The position numbers and the translations under genes were made by a program. A stretch of DNA of 33,853 bases, from positions 1-33,853 of the forward strand of contig CAYVUM010000028.1 of NCBI GenBank assembly GCA_964454795.1, written 5' to 3'. The stretch comes from CAYVUM01 sp964454795. GTDB lineage: Bacteria > Pseudomonadota > Alphaproteobacteria > Rhodospirillales > Defluviicoccaceae. This document shows, piece after piece, positions 1-7,170 of this stretch (positions within the stretch are counted from its first letter, which is position 1; each line of letters starts with the position of its first letter). Under the pieces are notes generated by a model. It was given only the letters and a program-made list of their open reading frames with translations, did not search any database and was not told the origin of the DNA.

Positions 1-1
1 G

Positions 2-751
2 TTGGGGGCGGCACGCCGCTCCTTGGTCATGACTGACGATGAAAAGCTGCTGACCGCCTACGACGAGGCGGGCCATGCCCTGGTGGGCTTGAGCGTGCCG
101 AAGCACGATCCTCTGCACAAGGTCACGATCATCCCCCGCGGCCGGGCGCTCGGTGTGACCATGTCGCTGCCGGAGCGGGACCGCCACAGCTATTCGCTGA
201 TCGAGCTGGAGTCGAAGCTGGCGGTGATGTTCGGCGGCCGGGCCGCCGAGGAGATCGTCTTCGGCGAAGACAACGTGACGACCGGCGCCGGCAACGACAT
301 CAAGCAGGCCACCGACATGGCCCGGCGGATGGTGACCGAGTTCGGCTTCTCTCAGAAGCTCGGGCCGCTTCGCTATTCCGACAACCAGGAAGAGATCTTC
401 CTGGGCCACTCGGTGACCCAGCAGCGGCACATGGCCGATGCCACAGCGCGGATCATCGACGAGGAGGTGCGCCAGCTGATTGATTCCGCCGAGCAGCGGG
501 CGCGGGAGATCCTCAACGAGCGCCGCGCCGATCTCGATACCCTGGCCAACGCTTTGCTCGAGTACGAGACGCTGAGCGGCAACGAGGTGATCGCCCTGCT
601 GCGCGGCGAGCCGGTCATCCGGACCGAGCCGAGCGAGGAGCCGCCGAAGCGCGACCACGGGCGGCGCTCGGTGGTGCCCACGACGGACCGTCATCCGAGC
701 GATGAGCCGCCGCGCGGCGGCTTCGGCCCGGAGCCGCAGCCGGGCAACTGA
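2..751 (+). CDS. ftsH: ATP-dependent zinc metalloprotease FtsH, C-terminal part (5' end outside window)
   Basis: FtsH is a membrane-anchored AAA+ protease that degrades misfolded membrane proteins and some regulators. Only the M41 peptidase domain and tail are visible; the transmembrane segments and ATPase lie upstream of the window. The sequence follows the family from GAARRSLVM through the IIPRGRALG, FGGRAAEEI and GAGNDIKQAT blocks; the last carries the third zinc-ligand Asp. The expected zinc motif HEAGH reads DEAGH here (bases 62-76): the first zinc-binding His is Asp (codon GAC), while the catalytic Glu and second His are kept. No frameshift is seen. The last 40 or so residues are a hydrophilic Pro/Arg/Glu-rich tail, as is usual. 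folP and glmM follow, the common ftsH-folP-glmM order, so this looks like the housekeeping copy. Family assignment is very secure; activity is uncertain. Confidence 0.96.
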   Translation: MGAARRSLVMTDDEKLLTAYDEAGHALVGLSVPKHDPLHKVTIIPRGRALGVTMSLPERDRHSYSLIELESKLAVMFGGRAAEEIVFGEDNVTTGAGNDIKQATDMARRMVTEFGFSQKLGPLRYSDNQEEIFLGHSVTQQRHMADATARIIDEEVRQLIDSAEQRAREILNERRADLDTLANALLEYETLSGNEVIALLRGEPVIRTEPSEEPPKRDHGRRSVVPTTDRHPSDEPPRGGFGPEPQPGN

Positions 752-820
752 GCGGCCATCGCCAACGCCGGCCACCCGCGACGCCTCTGCGACACCCGAT
801 CAATTCCCGGCGACCTTGAC

Positions 821-1708
821 ATGGAAACGGACCTTAAGCCGTGCTCACGGTCGTTCGCCGGACTTTGCCTGGACCGGCCGCGGCTCCTCGGGATCGTCAA
901 CGTCACTCCGGACAGCTTTTCCGACGGTGGCGAGACCCCGGACCCGGTGACGGCGATCGAGCGCGGCTTCACGCTCGCCGCGGCCGGCGCGGACATCATC
1001 GATGTGGGCGGCGAATCGACCCGCCCGGGCGCCCAGCCGGTGCCGGCCGACGTGGAGCAGGCGCGGGTTCGGCCGGTGGTCGCTGAACTTGCCGGGGCCG
1101 GCCTGACTGTCTCCGTGGATACGCGCCGGGCGGCGGTGATGGCGGCGGCAATCGATGCCGGCGCGGTGATCGTCAACGACGTGACCGCGCTGACCGGCGA
1201 TCCGGCGGCCATCGGGATTGTCGCGAACGCGGGGGTCAGCGTCATCCTGATGCATATGCAGGGCGAGCCGCAGACGATGCAGGCCGACCCGCGGTACGGG
1301 GATCCGGTCGTCGAGATTTCCCGGTGGCTTGCCGGCCGGATCGCGGCCTGCGAGGCTGCCGGCATCGCTCGGGAGCGGATCGCCGTCGATCCGGGGATCG
1401 GCTTTGGCAAGACCGTCGCCCACAATCTCGACCTGCTCGCGCGTCTGCCCCGGTTTCGGGAACTGGGCTGCGCGGTGGCGATCGGCGCCTCCCGCAAAAG
1501 CTTTATCGCCCGGGTGAGCCGTGGCGAGCCCGCCGGCGAGCGGGTTGCCGGCTCGTTGGCTGCCGCCCTTTGGGCAGTTTTCCACGGCGCGGATCTGGTG
1601 CGGGTCCACGACGTCGCTGCCACCGCTCAGGCGATCGCGGTGTGGCAGGCGATCGCCGGCGCCGTGCCGGCCGATGCCGTATCGACGCCGATGCCGTATC
1701 GACAATGA
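821..1708 (+). CDS. folP: Dihydropteroate synthase
   Basis: Condenses p-aminobenzoate with the pterin pyrophosphate to give dihydropteroate in folate synthesis; cytoplasmic TIM barrel. Family signatures are clear: GIVNVTPDSFSDGG near residue 26, DVGGESTRPGA near 66, SVDTRR and VNDVTAL mid-protein, DPGIGFGKT near 190, GASRKSF near 220 and RVHDVA near the C terminus. Length (295 aa) is normal. It lies 69 bp after ftsH and 102 bp before glmM on the same strand, as in many proteobacteria. The ATG at 821 gives a short leader before the barrel. The last dozen residues are encoded by a 17-bp tandem duplication (1671-1704), which puts the same bases in two frames and makes an atypical tail. Confidence 0.97.
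   Translation: METDLKPCSRSFAGLCLDRPRLLGIVNVTPDSFSDGGETPDPVTAIERGFTLAAAGADIIDVGGESTRPGAQPVPADVEQARVRPVVAELAGAGLTVSVDTRRAAVMAAAIDAGAVIVNDVTALTGDPAAIGIVANAGVSVILMHMQGEPQTMQADPRYGDPVVEISRWLAGRIAACEAAGIARERIAVDPGIGFGKTVAHNLDLLARLPRFRELGCAVAIGASRKSFIARVSRGEPAGERVAGSLAAALWAVFHGADLVRVHDVAATAQAIAVWQAIAGAVPADAVSTPMPYRQ
1671..1704 (+). repeat. 17-bp tandem duplication at the 3' end of folP
   Basis: Two adjacent copies of CCGATGCCGTATCGACG (1671-1687 and 1688-1704; the second differs in its last base). The period is not a multiple of three, so the copies encode different residues (ADAVST, then PMPYRQ). Without one copy the reading frame would run a few codons further, to the TGA at 1718. Confidence 0.85.
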
Positions 1709-1713
1709 CACGG

Positions 1714-1731
1714 CGGTGATCGCGATCACCG
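1714..1731. terminator. Perfect 18-bp palindrome after folP (terminator or operator candidate)
   Basis: CGGTGATCGCGATCACCG is a perfect palindrome starting 5 nt after the folP stop. It could form a hairpin between folP and glmM, but the only T-run (CTTTT, near 1741) lies about 10 nt past the stem, so a classical terminator is not certain. A protein-binding site is the alternative. Confidence 0.35.
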
Positions 1732-1810
1732 TCGGCCCGGGCTTTTCCATCTACTCTTTACAATCGTCGGGTTATAAGGACGCCACCAGGACAGGGAGTG
1801 GTTTCGGCGC

Positions 1811-3157
1811 ATGACGAGACGATTGTTTGGAACGGATGGCATTCGCGGCACATCCAATCGCGAACCGATGACCGCTGAGACGGCGCTCAAGGTCGGCATG
1901 GCCGCCGGCCTCTACTTCCGACGCGGCAAGCTTCGCCACCGGGTGCTGATCGGCAAGGACACCCGGCTTTCCGGCTACTTGCTGGAGCCGGCCCTGTCCG
2001 CCGGCTGCATCTCGATGGGCATGGAGGTGATTCTGGTCGGGCCGATGCCGACCCCGGCGGTGGCGATGCTCACCCGGTCGATGCGCTGCGATCTCGGTGT
2101 CATGCTCTCAGCCTCCCATAATCCGTTTCAGGACAACGGCATCAAGCTGTTCGGTCCGGATGGCCACAAGTTGTCCGACGAGGTTGAACTGGCGATCGAG
2201 ACGCACCTCGCCAACGGCATCGCCGACCATCTGGCGCCGCCTGAGGAACTGGGCCGCGCCCGCCGCCTGGAAGACGTCCGCGGCCGCTATACCGAGTTCG
2301 TCAAACAGACCTTCCCGAAGGGCCTTACCCTCAACGATCTGCGGATCGTCGTCGACTGCGCCAACGGTGCCGCCTACCGGGTCGCGCCGGAGGTCCTGTG
2401 GGAACTGGGGGCCGAGGTGATCCCCCTCGGCGACCTGCCCGACGGCCGCAACATCAACAGGGACTGCGGCTCGACCGAGCCTGAGGCGATGTGCCGCAAG
2501 GTGGTGGAGTACCGGGCCGACTTCGGCATCGCCCTGGACGGTGATGCCGACCGGGTGCTGATCGCCGACGAGAAGGGCAATCTTATCGACGGTGACCAGC
2601 TGATGGCACTGATCACCGATCACTGGGCGGCGACCGGGCAGCTCCGCGGCGGCGGTCTGGTGGCGACGGTGATGTCCAACCTCGGCCTGGAACGCTATCT
2701 GGCCCGCCGCGACCTCTGCCTGCATCGCACCAAGGTGGGCGACCGTTACGTCACCGAACACATGCGCGCGACCGGCATCAATGTGGGTGGCGAGCAATCG
2801 GGCCACATCATCCTTGCGGACTACACCACCACCGGTGACGGCCTGATCGCCGCCCTTCAGGTCCTGGCGGTCATCGTCGGCTCCCGGCGCCGGGCCAGTG
2901 AAGTCTGCCAGGTGTTCGAGCCGGTGCCCCAGCTCCTCAAGAACGTCCGCTTTGACGGCGGTCAGCCCCTCGAATGCGACGCCGTCAAGGAGGCGATCGC
3001 CGAAGCTGAGAAGCGGCTCAGCAACTCCGGCCGGCTGCTGATCCGCAAGTCTGGAACCGAACCGGTGATCCGGGTGATGGCCGAGAGCGAGGACCCGACC
3101 GTCCTCAACGCTGTCGTGAATGAAATCTGCGACGTAATCCGGGTCGCTGCGGCGTGA
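1811..3157 (+). CDS. glmM: Phosphoglucosamine mutase
   Basis: Interconverts glucosamine-6-phosphate and glucosamine-1-phosphate on the way to UDP-GlcNAc for peptidoglycan and LPS. All four phosphohexomutase signatures are present: the active-site loop MLSASHNPFQDNG with the phosphoserine at S102, the metal-binding DGDADR at 243-248, the sugar-binding GGEQSGH at 326-332 and the phosphate-binding RKSGTEPVIR at 412-421. The start MTRRLFGTDGIRG is the usual GlmM N terminus and the length (448 aa) is typical. An AG-rich stretch about 14 nt upstream (near 1792-1797) is a weak ribosome site. thiD follows after a very short gap and is probably co-transcribed. Confidence 0.98.
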   Translation: MTRRLFGTDGIRGTSNREPMTAETALKVGMAAGLYFRRGKLRHRVLIGKDTRLSGYLLEPALSAGCISMGMEVILVGPMPTPAVAMLTRSMRCDLGVMLSASHNPFQDNGIKLFGPDGHKLSDEVELAIETHLANGIADHLAPPEELGRARRLEDVRGRYTEFVKQTFPKGLTLNDLRIVVDCANGAAYRVAPEVLWELGAEVIPLGDLPDGRNINRDCGSTEPEAMCRKVVEYRADFGIALDGDADRVLIADEKGNLIDGDQLMALITDHWAATGQLRGGGLVATVMSNLGLERYLARRDLCLHRTKVGDRYVTEHMRATGINVGGEQSGHIILADYTTTGDGLIAALQVLAVIVGSRRRASEVCQVFEPVPQLLKNVRFDGGQPLECDAVKEAIAEAEKRLSNSGRLLIRKSGTEPVIRVMAESEDPTVLNAVVNEICDVIRVAAA

Positions 3158-3176
3158 GGCAAGAGGAGCGGATGTC

Positions 3177-4001
3177 CTGCACGGCCGGGTTCTGATCATC
3201 GCCGGCTCCGACTCCGGAGGTGGGGCCGGGATTCAGGCAGACATCAAGACGGTCACGGCGCTGGACGGCTTCGCGATGACTGCGGTCACCGCGCTCACCG
3301 CCCAGAACACCGAGACCGTTGCCGCCATTCATGAGGTGCCGCCGGCATTCGTCGCCGAGCAGATCCGGGTGGTCCTGAGCGACCTCGGGGCCGACTGCAT
3401 CAAGATCGGCATGCTCCACCGCCCGGAGGTGATCGAGGCGGTGGCGACAGCCCTCGATGCCCATGGGACCGGAATCCCGGTGGTTCTCGATCCGGTGATG
3501 TACGCCAAGGGCGGCCAGCCGCTGCTTGAGCCGGCGGCGATCGCCAGCCTCTGCCAGTGGATACTGCCGCGGGCCCGCGTCGTTACGCCCAACCTGCCCG
3601 AAGCGGCGGCGCTGGCCGGGGAGGACGGGGTGCCGGAGACGCCCACGGCAGACCTTGCCACCCGGCTGCTCGCGCTCGGTCCCGAGGCGGTGCTGCTGAA
3701 GGGCGGACACGGCACCGGTGACGCCCTGGTCGACATCCTGGCGGAGCGGGACGGCACGGTCGGGTCGTTCCAGGCCGCGCGGATCACCACCACCAGCACC
3801 CACGGCACTGGTTGCACGCTCGCCTCGGCGATTGCCACGGGCATCGCCCAGGGGTTTGCGCTCTGCGATGCGGTGGTGCGCGCCCGCGCCTACCTGTTCG
3901 AGGCCATCCGCACGGCACCGGGTTTCGGCCATGGTCATGGCCCCCTCAACCACGCCCACACCGTGGCGCCGTTTGCCGGTTCTGAATCTATTCACCGGTG
4001 A
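3177..4001 (+). CDS. thiD: Hydroxymethylpyrimidine/phosphomethylpyrimidine kinase, apparent CTG start
   Basis: Phosphorylates HMP and HMP-P to HMP-PP for thiamine synthesis; ribokinase fold. The N-terminal substrate loop GSDSGGGAGIQAD, the central KIGML and DPVMYAKGG blocks, and the C-terminal THGTGCTLASAIA anion hole with its Cys are all present. The first in-frame ATG (3276) lies after the substrate loop and cannot be the true start. The frame is open back to a TAA at 3135, with no ATG, GTG or TTG. CTG at 3177 lies 8 nt after AGGAG (3164-3168), ideal spacing, and gives a 274-aa protein of normal size. The ATG at 3172 is out of frame and reads only seven codons (MSCTAGF). One extra base just after it would give an ordinary start, so a 1-nt deletion or sequencing error is the rival explanation. 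Confidence 0.93.
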   Translation: MHGRVLIIAGSDSGGGAGIQADIKTVTALDGFAMTAVTALTAQNTETVAAIHEVPPAFVAEQIRVVLSDLGADCIKIGMLHRPEVIEAVATALDAHGTGIPVVLDPVMYAKGGQPLLEPAAIASLCQWILPRARVVTPNLPEAAALAGEDGVPETPTADLATRLLALGPEAVLLKGGHGTGDALVDILAERDGTVGSFQAARITTTSTHGTGCTLASAIATGIAQGFALCDAVVRARAYLFEAIRTAPGFGHGHGPLNHAHTVAPFAGSESIHR

Positions 4002-4087
4002 GGGTTGCCTTGCTGGTTGACCGTCGACCCCGCGGGAAGGCGTCTCATGCAACCGCTGCCGGATCGATCGAAGGGGAGGGGCAGGCC

Positions 4088-4474
4088 GTGACCGCCGCCG
4101 CAGATTTCAGCTCCGGTTTCCTGCGGGCAGTGTTGACCCCGGTTGTCCGGATCCCGGCTTTCCTGGTCCCGGTTTTCCTGGCCGCTGCGGCGGCGGGCCA
4201 CGCCGCCGATTCCGAGGCGGTCTGGCTGCCGCAATCGCGGCGGGTTCATGTCAGCCCGGAGAGCCTCGATTATCCGCCGGAGCCGGCGGCGCCAGCCTCG
4301 ATTACCGGGGCCCGCCTTGATGCCGGCGCCGGGCCGGCGTCCCGTCCAACTGACCGGCGCAGCGACCACAACTGGCGGCTGCGCCCCGTCTACGAGCGCA
4401 AAGCCTACGATCGCTCCACCATTCCCGGCGAAGACGCCCTCAACCGGCCGACGGCGCTGGAGTTTCGCCTTTGA
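4088..4474 (+). CDS. Small putative exported protein of unknown function
   Basis: I do not recognise a family. A GTG at 4088 has a good purine-rich ribosome site (AAGGGGAGG, about 10 nt upstream) and gives 128 aa. Residues about 13-40 form a hydrophobic stretch, and AGHAA then DSEA looks like a signal-peptidase I site, so the mature protein would be about 85 residues in the periplasm. The mature part is Pro/Arg-rich with no Cys pair and no second membrane segment. An alternative GTG at 3998 overlaps the thiD stop (GTGA) and would add 30 poorly hydrophobic residues; I prefer the downstream start because it gives a better signal peptide. The gene lies after thiD on the same strand and ends tail to tail with the MocR regulator. 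Confidence 0.55.
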   Translation: MTAAADFSSGFLRAVLTPVVRIPAFLVPVFLAAAAAGHAADSEAVWLPQSRRVHVSPESLDYPPEPAAPASITGARLDAGAGPASRPTDRRSDHNWRLRPVYERKAYDRSTIPGEDALNRPTALEFRL

Positions 4475-4528
4475 GAGCGGTCCCGACCGGTCGCGGCGAA
4501 ACCTTGCCGTTTACCGGCGTGGCTGCGT

Positions 4529-6001
4529 TCAAACCACCGGCATGATGGCCCGGTCATGGGCGTGAGCGACCTCGACGATGAGGTCCAGGGCAGCGGCAAG
4601 CCGGTCCACCTCGGCGATTGCGCAGAGGCAGACCCGGACGTGAGCGAGGGCCTCGCCGTCCGGAGGATCACCGGCGGCGAATGCCGTCCCCGGCGTCACC
4701 GCAACCCCCCGGTCGCTCAGCCGGCCGACAAACTCTTCCCGCTTCCAGTGCTCCGGAACGGCGAGCCAGAGATGAAAGCCGTTGGGATTCGTCCGGAACC
4801 CCAGCCCGGCAAGCCGCGCCGCGGCCAGGCTCTGGCGCCTGCGGGTTTCTTCCCGCTGGGCTGAGGCAGCGGCCTCGGCGGCACCGCAGCGGATCACCTC
4901 GGCGGCCAGTTCCGCCGACACCGGCGACGTCATCAGCGTGCTGCAGCGCAGCGCACTGGCCAGCCGCGGAACCAGGGCTGCCGGGGCATCGAGGAAGCCG
5001 ACCCGCAGTCCCGGAGCCACGCATTTCGACAGGCTGGTGACATAGAGGCCGTTGTGCGGCAGCAGCGTGCGCAGCGGCGGCATCGGCTCATCGAGGAGAA
5101 ATCCGTAAACGTCATCCTCAATCACCCAGACGCCGTGGCGGGCCGCGACGGCAGCGACTGCGTGCCGGCGCGCCTGCGGCATCACCGTGGTGCGCGGATT
5201 GTGCAAAGTCGGCATGAGGTACAGCAGCCGCGGCTTGTGGCGGCGGCAGGCCGCATCGAAGGCGTCCGGGCACAGACCCTCCTCATCGACGGCAACCGGA
5301 CAGACGCGCAGCCCCATGGCGTCGGCAGATGCAAGCAAGCCCGGCCAGGTCAACGCCTCGGCCAGCACGGTATCGCCGGGACGGGCAACGGCCATGAAGA
5401 TCGTCATCAGTCCGCCCTGGGCGCCGGGGACGATCAGGGTGCGATCAGGATCGGCAGCAATGCCGAAGCGGGCCAGCCAGCCGGCTGCGGCGATCCGGTG
5501 TGCCGGCATACCGTTGGAGGGCTGATAACCGGCGACCGCCTCGATGGTGGCCCGTGCCGTGATCCGCGCCAGCGCCGTCTGCAGGGCATCAGCCAGCGGC
5601 GGGCCGAAGGGATAGTTGAGGCTGAGGTTGTAGCGGCCGCGCACGGCAGCCGTCTCCTCGTAATAGCGGGCGAAGGCGCCGACCCGGCGGTGGTCCGGCC
5701 CGGCCGCCGACACGTCGTCGGGCACGTCCATGGGCTCGCCGCTTCTCGCCTCCGGACCCGGCCACCGGACGTACGTGCCCCGCCCCACGTGCCCGGCGAT
5801 CAGCCCGCGGCGTTCTGCCTCTGCGTATCCGCGCGAGACGGTGCCGACGGTCACACCGAGACGGAAGGCCAGGTCCCGGTGGGTCGGCAGCCGCTCGCCC
5901 GGCTTGAGCCGGCCGCCTTGCAAGTCGGCGGCCATGGCGTCGGCGATGGCGCGGTAGACCGGACCGGGCCGGCCCGAAAGGTCGGGCGTCCACATTGTCA
6001 T
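4529..6001 (-). CDS. MocR-type regulator: GntR helix-turn-helix fused to a PLP-dependent aminotransferase domain
   Basis: Residues about 10-80 form a GntR winged helix (VYRAIADAM, GERLPTHRDLAFRLGVTVGT, GRGTYVRW). After a linker, residues about 120-480 form a fold-type I aminotransferase domain with VPGAQGG near 191, PTLHNP near 264, IEDDVYG near 294 and the PLP-lysine segment SLSKCVAPGLRVG (K326). Such proteins usually sense a PLP-linked metabolite and regulate a divergent neighbour and themselves; the effector cannot be inferred here. The start is ATG at 6001 or ATG at 5995 (MWTPDL, a common N terminus for the family). Neither has a ribosome site, and the predicted transcript begins at about the ATG, so it may be leaderless. 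A perfect palindrome covers the start, which suggests autoregulation. The DUF1127 gene is divergent. Confidence 0.93.
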   Translation of the reverse strand: MTMWTPDLSGRPGPVYRAIADAMAADLQGGRLKPGERLPTHRDLAFRLGVTVGTVSRGYAEAERRGLIAGHVGRGTYVRWPGPEARSGEPMDVPDDVSAAGPDHRRVGAFARYYEETAAVRGRYNLSLNYPFGPPLADALQTALARITARATIEAVAGYQPSNGMPAHRIAAAGWLARFGIAADPDRTLIVPGAQGGLMTIFMAVARPGDTVLAEALTWPGLLASADAMGLRVCPVAVDEEGLCPDAFDAACRRHKPRLLYLMPTLHNPRTTVMPQARRHAVAAVAARHGVWVIEDDVYGFLLDEPMPPLRTLLPHNGLYVTSLSKCVAPGLRVGFLDAPAALVPRLASALRCSTLMTSPVSAELAAEVIRCGAAEAAASAQREETRRRQSLAAARLAGLGFRTNPNGFHLWLAVPEHWKREEFVGRLSDRGVAVTPGTAFAAGDPPDGEALAHVRVCLCAIAEVDRLAAALDLIVEVAHAHDRAIMPVV

Positions 6002-6010
6002 GGTGACAAT
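5994..6010. promoter_or_regulatory. Palindromic operator 1 (probable MocR site over its own start)
   Basis: ATTGTCATGGTGACAAT has perfect 7-bp arms around TGG. It overlaps both possible start codons of the MocR gene and lies just downstream of its predicted -10. It shares the pattern ATTGTC-N5-GACAAT with operator 2. The GT...AC layout fits GntR-type sites. Binding by the neighbouring regulator is inferred. Confidence 0.7.
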
Positions 6011-6038
6011 ATTGCTTTTGACGTCCGGGGCCTGTCAA
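6009..6038 (-). promoter_or_regulatory. Candidate sigma70 promoter of the MocR gene
   Basis: On the minus strand there is a perfect -35 TTGACA (6038-6033), an 18-bp spacer and a weak -10 CAATAT (6014-6009). Transcription would begin near 6002, practically at the ATG at 6001. The -35 lies inside the spacer of the opposing promoter. Confidence 0.45.
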
Positions 6039-6046
6039 GCTACAGA
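6018..6046 (+). promoter_or_regulatory. Candidate sigma70 promoter of the DUF1127 gene
   Basis: TTGACG (6018-6023), a 17-bp spacer and a weak -10 TACAGA (6041-6046). Operator 2 begins inside the -10 and covers the expected start site, so binding there would be expected to repress. Confidence 0.45.
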
Positions 6047-6063
6047 TTGTCTCCCAGACAATC
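6045..6063. promoter_or_regulatory. Palindromic operator 2 (probable MocR site)
   Basis: GATTGTCTCCCAGACAATC has perfect 8-bp arms around CCC. Its centre is 52 bp from that of operator 1, close to five helical turns, so both sites should lie on the same face of the helix. It ends 13 bp before the DUF1127 start codon. Confidence 0.7.
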
Positions 6064-6076
6064 GCGGAGCGGCGCC

Positions 6077-6319
6077 ATGAACAGGGGCTCTTGGACCGAT
6101 ACAATTTCCACACAAAATTGCCGAACCGGGACAATCCGAACCGGATGGCGGGGCCTTGCAGAGGACCTTGCCGCAATCTGGCGCATTCTCGAAGAATGGG
6201 GAGAACGGAGCCGACAGCGGCGGATGCTCGCCAGTCTGGATCCGGAGATCCTCAAGGATATCGGCATATCCGAGGCGGATGCCTGGGTGGAGGCGAGCAA
6301 ACCGTGGTGGCGACGCTGA
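6077..6319 (+). CDS. DUF1127 domain protein
   Basis: An 80-aa basic protein. Its C-terminal half, from about residue 43, matches the DUF1127 pattern: RQRRMLASLDPEILKDIGIS followed by EADAWVEASKPWW. Small alphaproteobacterial proteins with this domain have been linked to phosphate and carbon metabolism, RNA turnover and stress; no specific role can be read here. The start ATG at 6077 has GGAG about 7 nt upstream. The frame is open far upstream, but that extension is antisense to the MocR gene and is not part of the protein. The divergent MocR gene and the operators between them suggest MocR controls it. Confidence 0.88.
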   Translation: MNRGSWTDTISTQNCRTGTIRTGWRGLAEDLAAIWRILEEWGERSRQRRMLASLDPEILKDIGISEADAWVEASKPWWRR

Positions 6320-6368
6320 TCGGCCCCCGCCGGCGTGCCGCGCCGTCAGACCCGTTGGGGGAAGACGG

Positions 6369-6394
6369 CGCCCGCGTCTCTCTGGTTGCGGGCG
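6369..6394. terminator. Hairpin between the convergent DUF1127 gene and msrA
   Basis: CGCCCGC (6369-6375) and GCGGGCG (6388-6394) form a perfect 7-bp GC stem with a 12-nt loop in the 92-bp gap between convergent genes. There is no T-run, so this is only a candidate. Confidence 0.3.
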
Positions 6395-6411
6395 TCATCC
6401 CGGGATTGTGA

Positions 6412-7077
6412 TCAGCCGCCGGCGGGGATCGAGTCAAACCCCAGGGGGCAGCTGACGCCCGTTCCGCCCAGGCCGCAATAGCCATTGGGGTTCCGGGCGA
6501 GGTATTGCTGATGATAGGCTTCGGCGTAATAGAAGGGTCCGGCGTCGGCAATTTCGGTGGTGATCGCCCCGTGCCCCGCTGCCGTCAGCGCCTCCTGAAA
6601 GGCCTTTCGCGACGCTTCCCCCAGCCGCCGCTGCTCCGGTGAGGTGACGTAGAGTGCCGAGCGGTACTGGGTGCCCACATCGTTGCCCTGACGCATACCC
6701 TGCGTGGGGTCGTGACTCTCCCAGAACAGCCGCAGAAGCGCCTCGTAGCTGGTCCGGGTCGGATCGAACACCACCAGAACCGCTTCCGCATGCCCGGTGC
6801 GCCCGCTGCACACCTCGTCGTAGGTGGGGTTGGGGGTGATCCCGCCGGCGTAACCCACCGCCGTCGTATAGACGCCGTCGGCCGGCCAGAACTTCCGTTC
6901 CGCACCCCAGAAACAGCCGAGCGCGAAAACCGCCCGGTCCATGCCAGCGGGAAACGGCGGCACCATCGGGGTCTTCAGCACGAGATGGGTTTCAGGCACG
7001 GCGAGCGGCTCGGAACGGCCGGGCAACGCCGTCTCCGCCGTCGGCAGCTCCAGGGCCTTGCGGGCAGACCAGAACAT
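6412..7077 (-). CDS. msrA: Peptide-methionine (S)-S-oxide reductase
   Basis: Repairs oxidised methionine (S-sulfoxide) in proteins, using thioredoxin. The catalytic motif FALGCFWGAE places the nucleophilic Cys at residue 55; GYAGG, GHAEAV, FWESHDPTQ and the QYRSAL block follow. Two C-terminal cysteines (C201 and C210 in GYCGLGGTGVSCP) are spaced like the resolving cysteines of the three-Cys class such as E. coli MsrA. The length is 221 aa from the ATG at 7077, which has GGAG 6 nt upstream; a GTG four codons earlier (7089) is possible. There is no signal peptide, so it is cytoplasmic. It is convergent with the DUF1127 gene. Confidence 0.97.
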   Translation of the reverse strand: MFWSARKALELPTAETALPGRSEPLAVPETHLVLKTPMVPPFPAGMDRAVFALGCFWGAERKFWPADGVYTTAVGYAGGITPNPTYDEVCSGRTGHAEAVLVVFDPTRTSYEALLRLFWESHDPTQGMRQGNDVGTQYRSALYVTSPEQRRLGEASRKAFQEALTAAGHGAITTEIADAGPFYYAEAYHQQYLARNPNGYCGLGGTGVSCPLGFDSIPAGG

Positions 7078-7170
7078 GACAGTCTCCACCTCCGGTTACA
7101 CTCAGCCGGATAGGTGGGGTGGCGCCGGCCGGGCGTAAAGCCGGGCCGGACGCCGCGCGGGTCGGGTTGA

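Noticed and set aside
4475..4528. Terminator between the exported protein gene and the MocR gene.
   Set aside because: Short inverted repeats around GACCGGTC and CCGGCGTGG are present, but none is clean or followed by T, so I did not annotate one.
5054..6076. Upstream extension of the DUF1127 frame by about 340 codons.
   Set aside because: It runs antisense through the MocR gene. The ATG at 6077 with its own ribosome site and the domain at the C terminus show that the gene is short.
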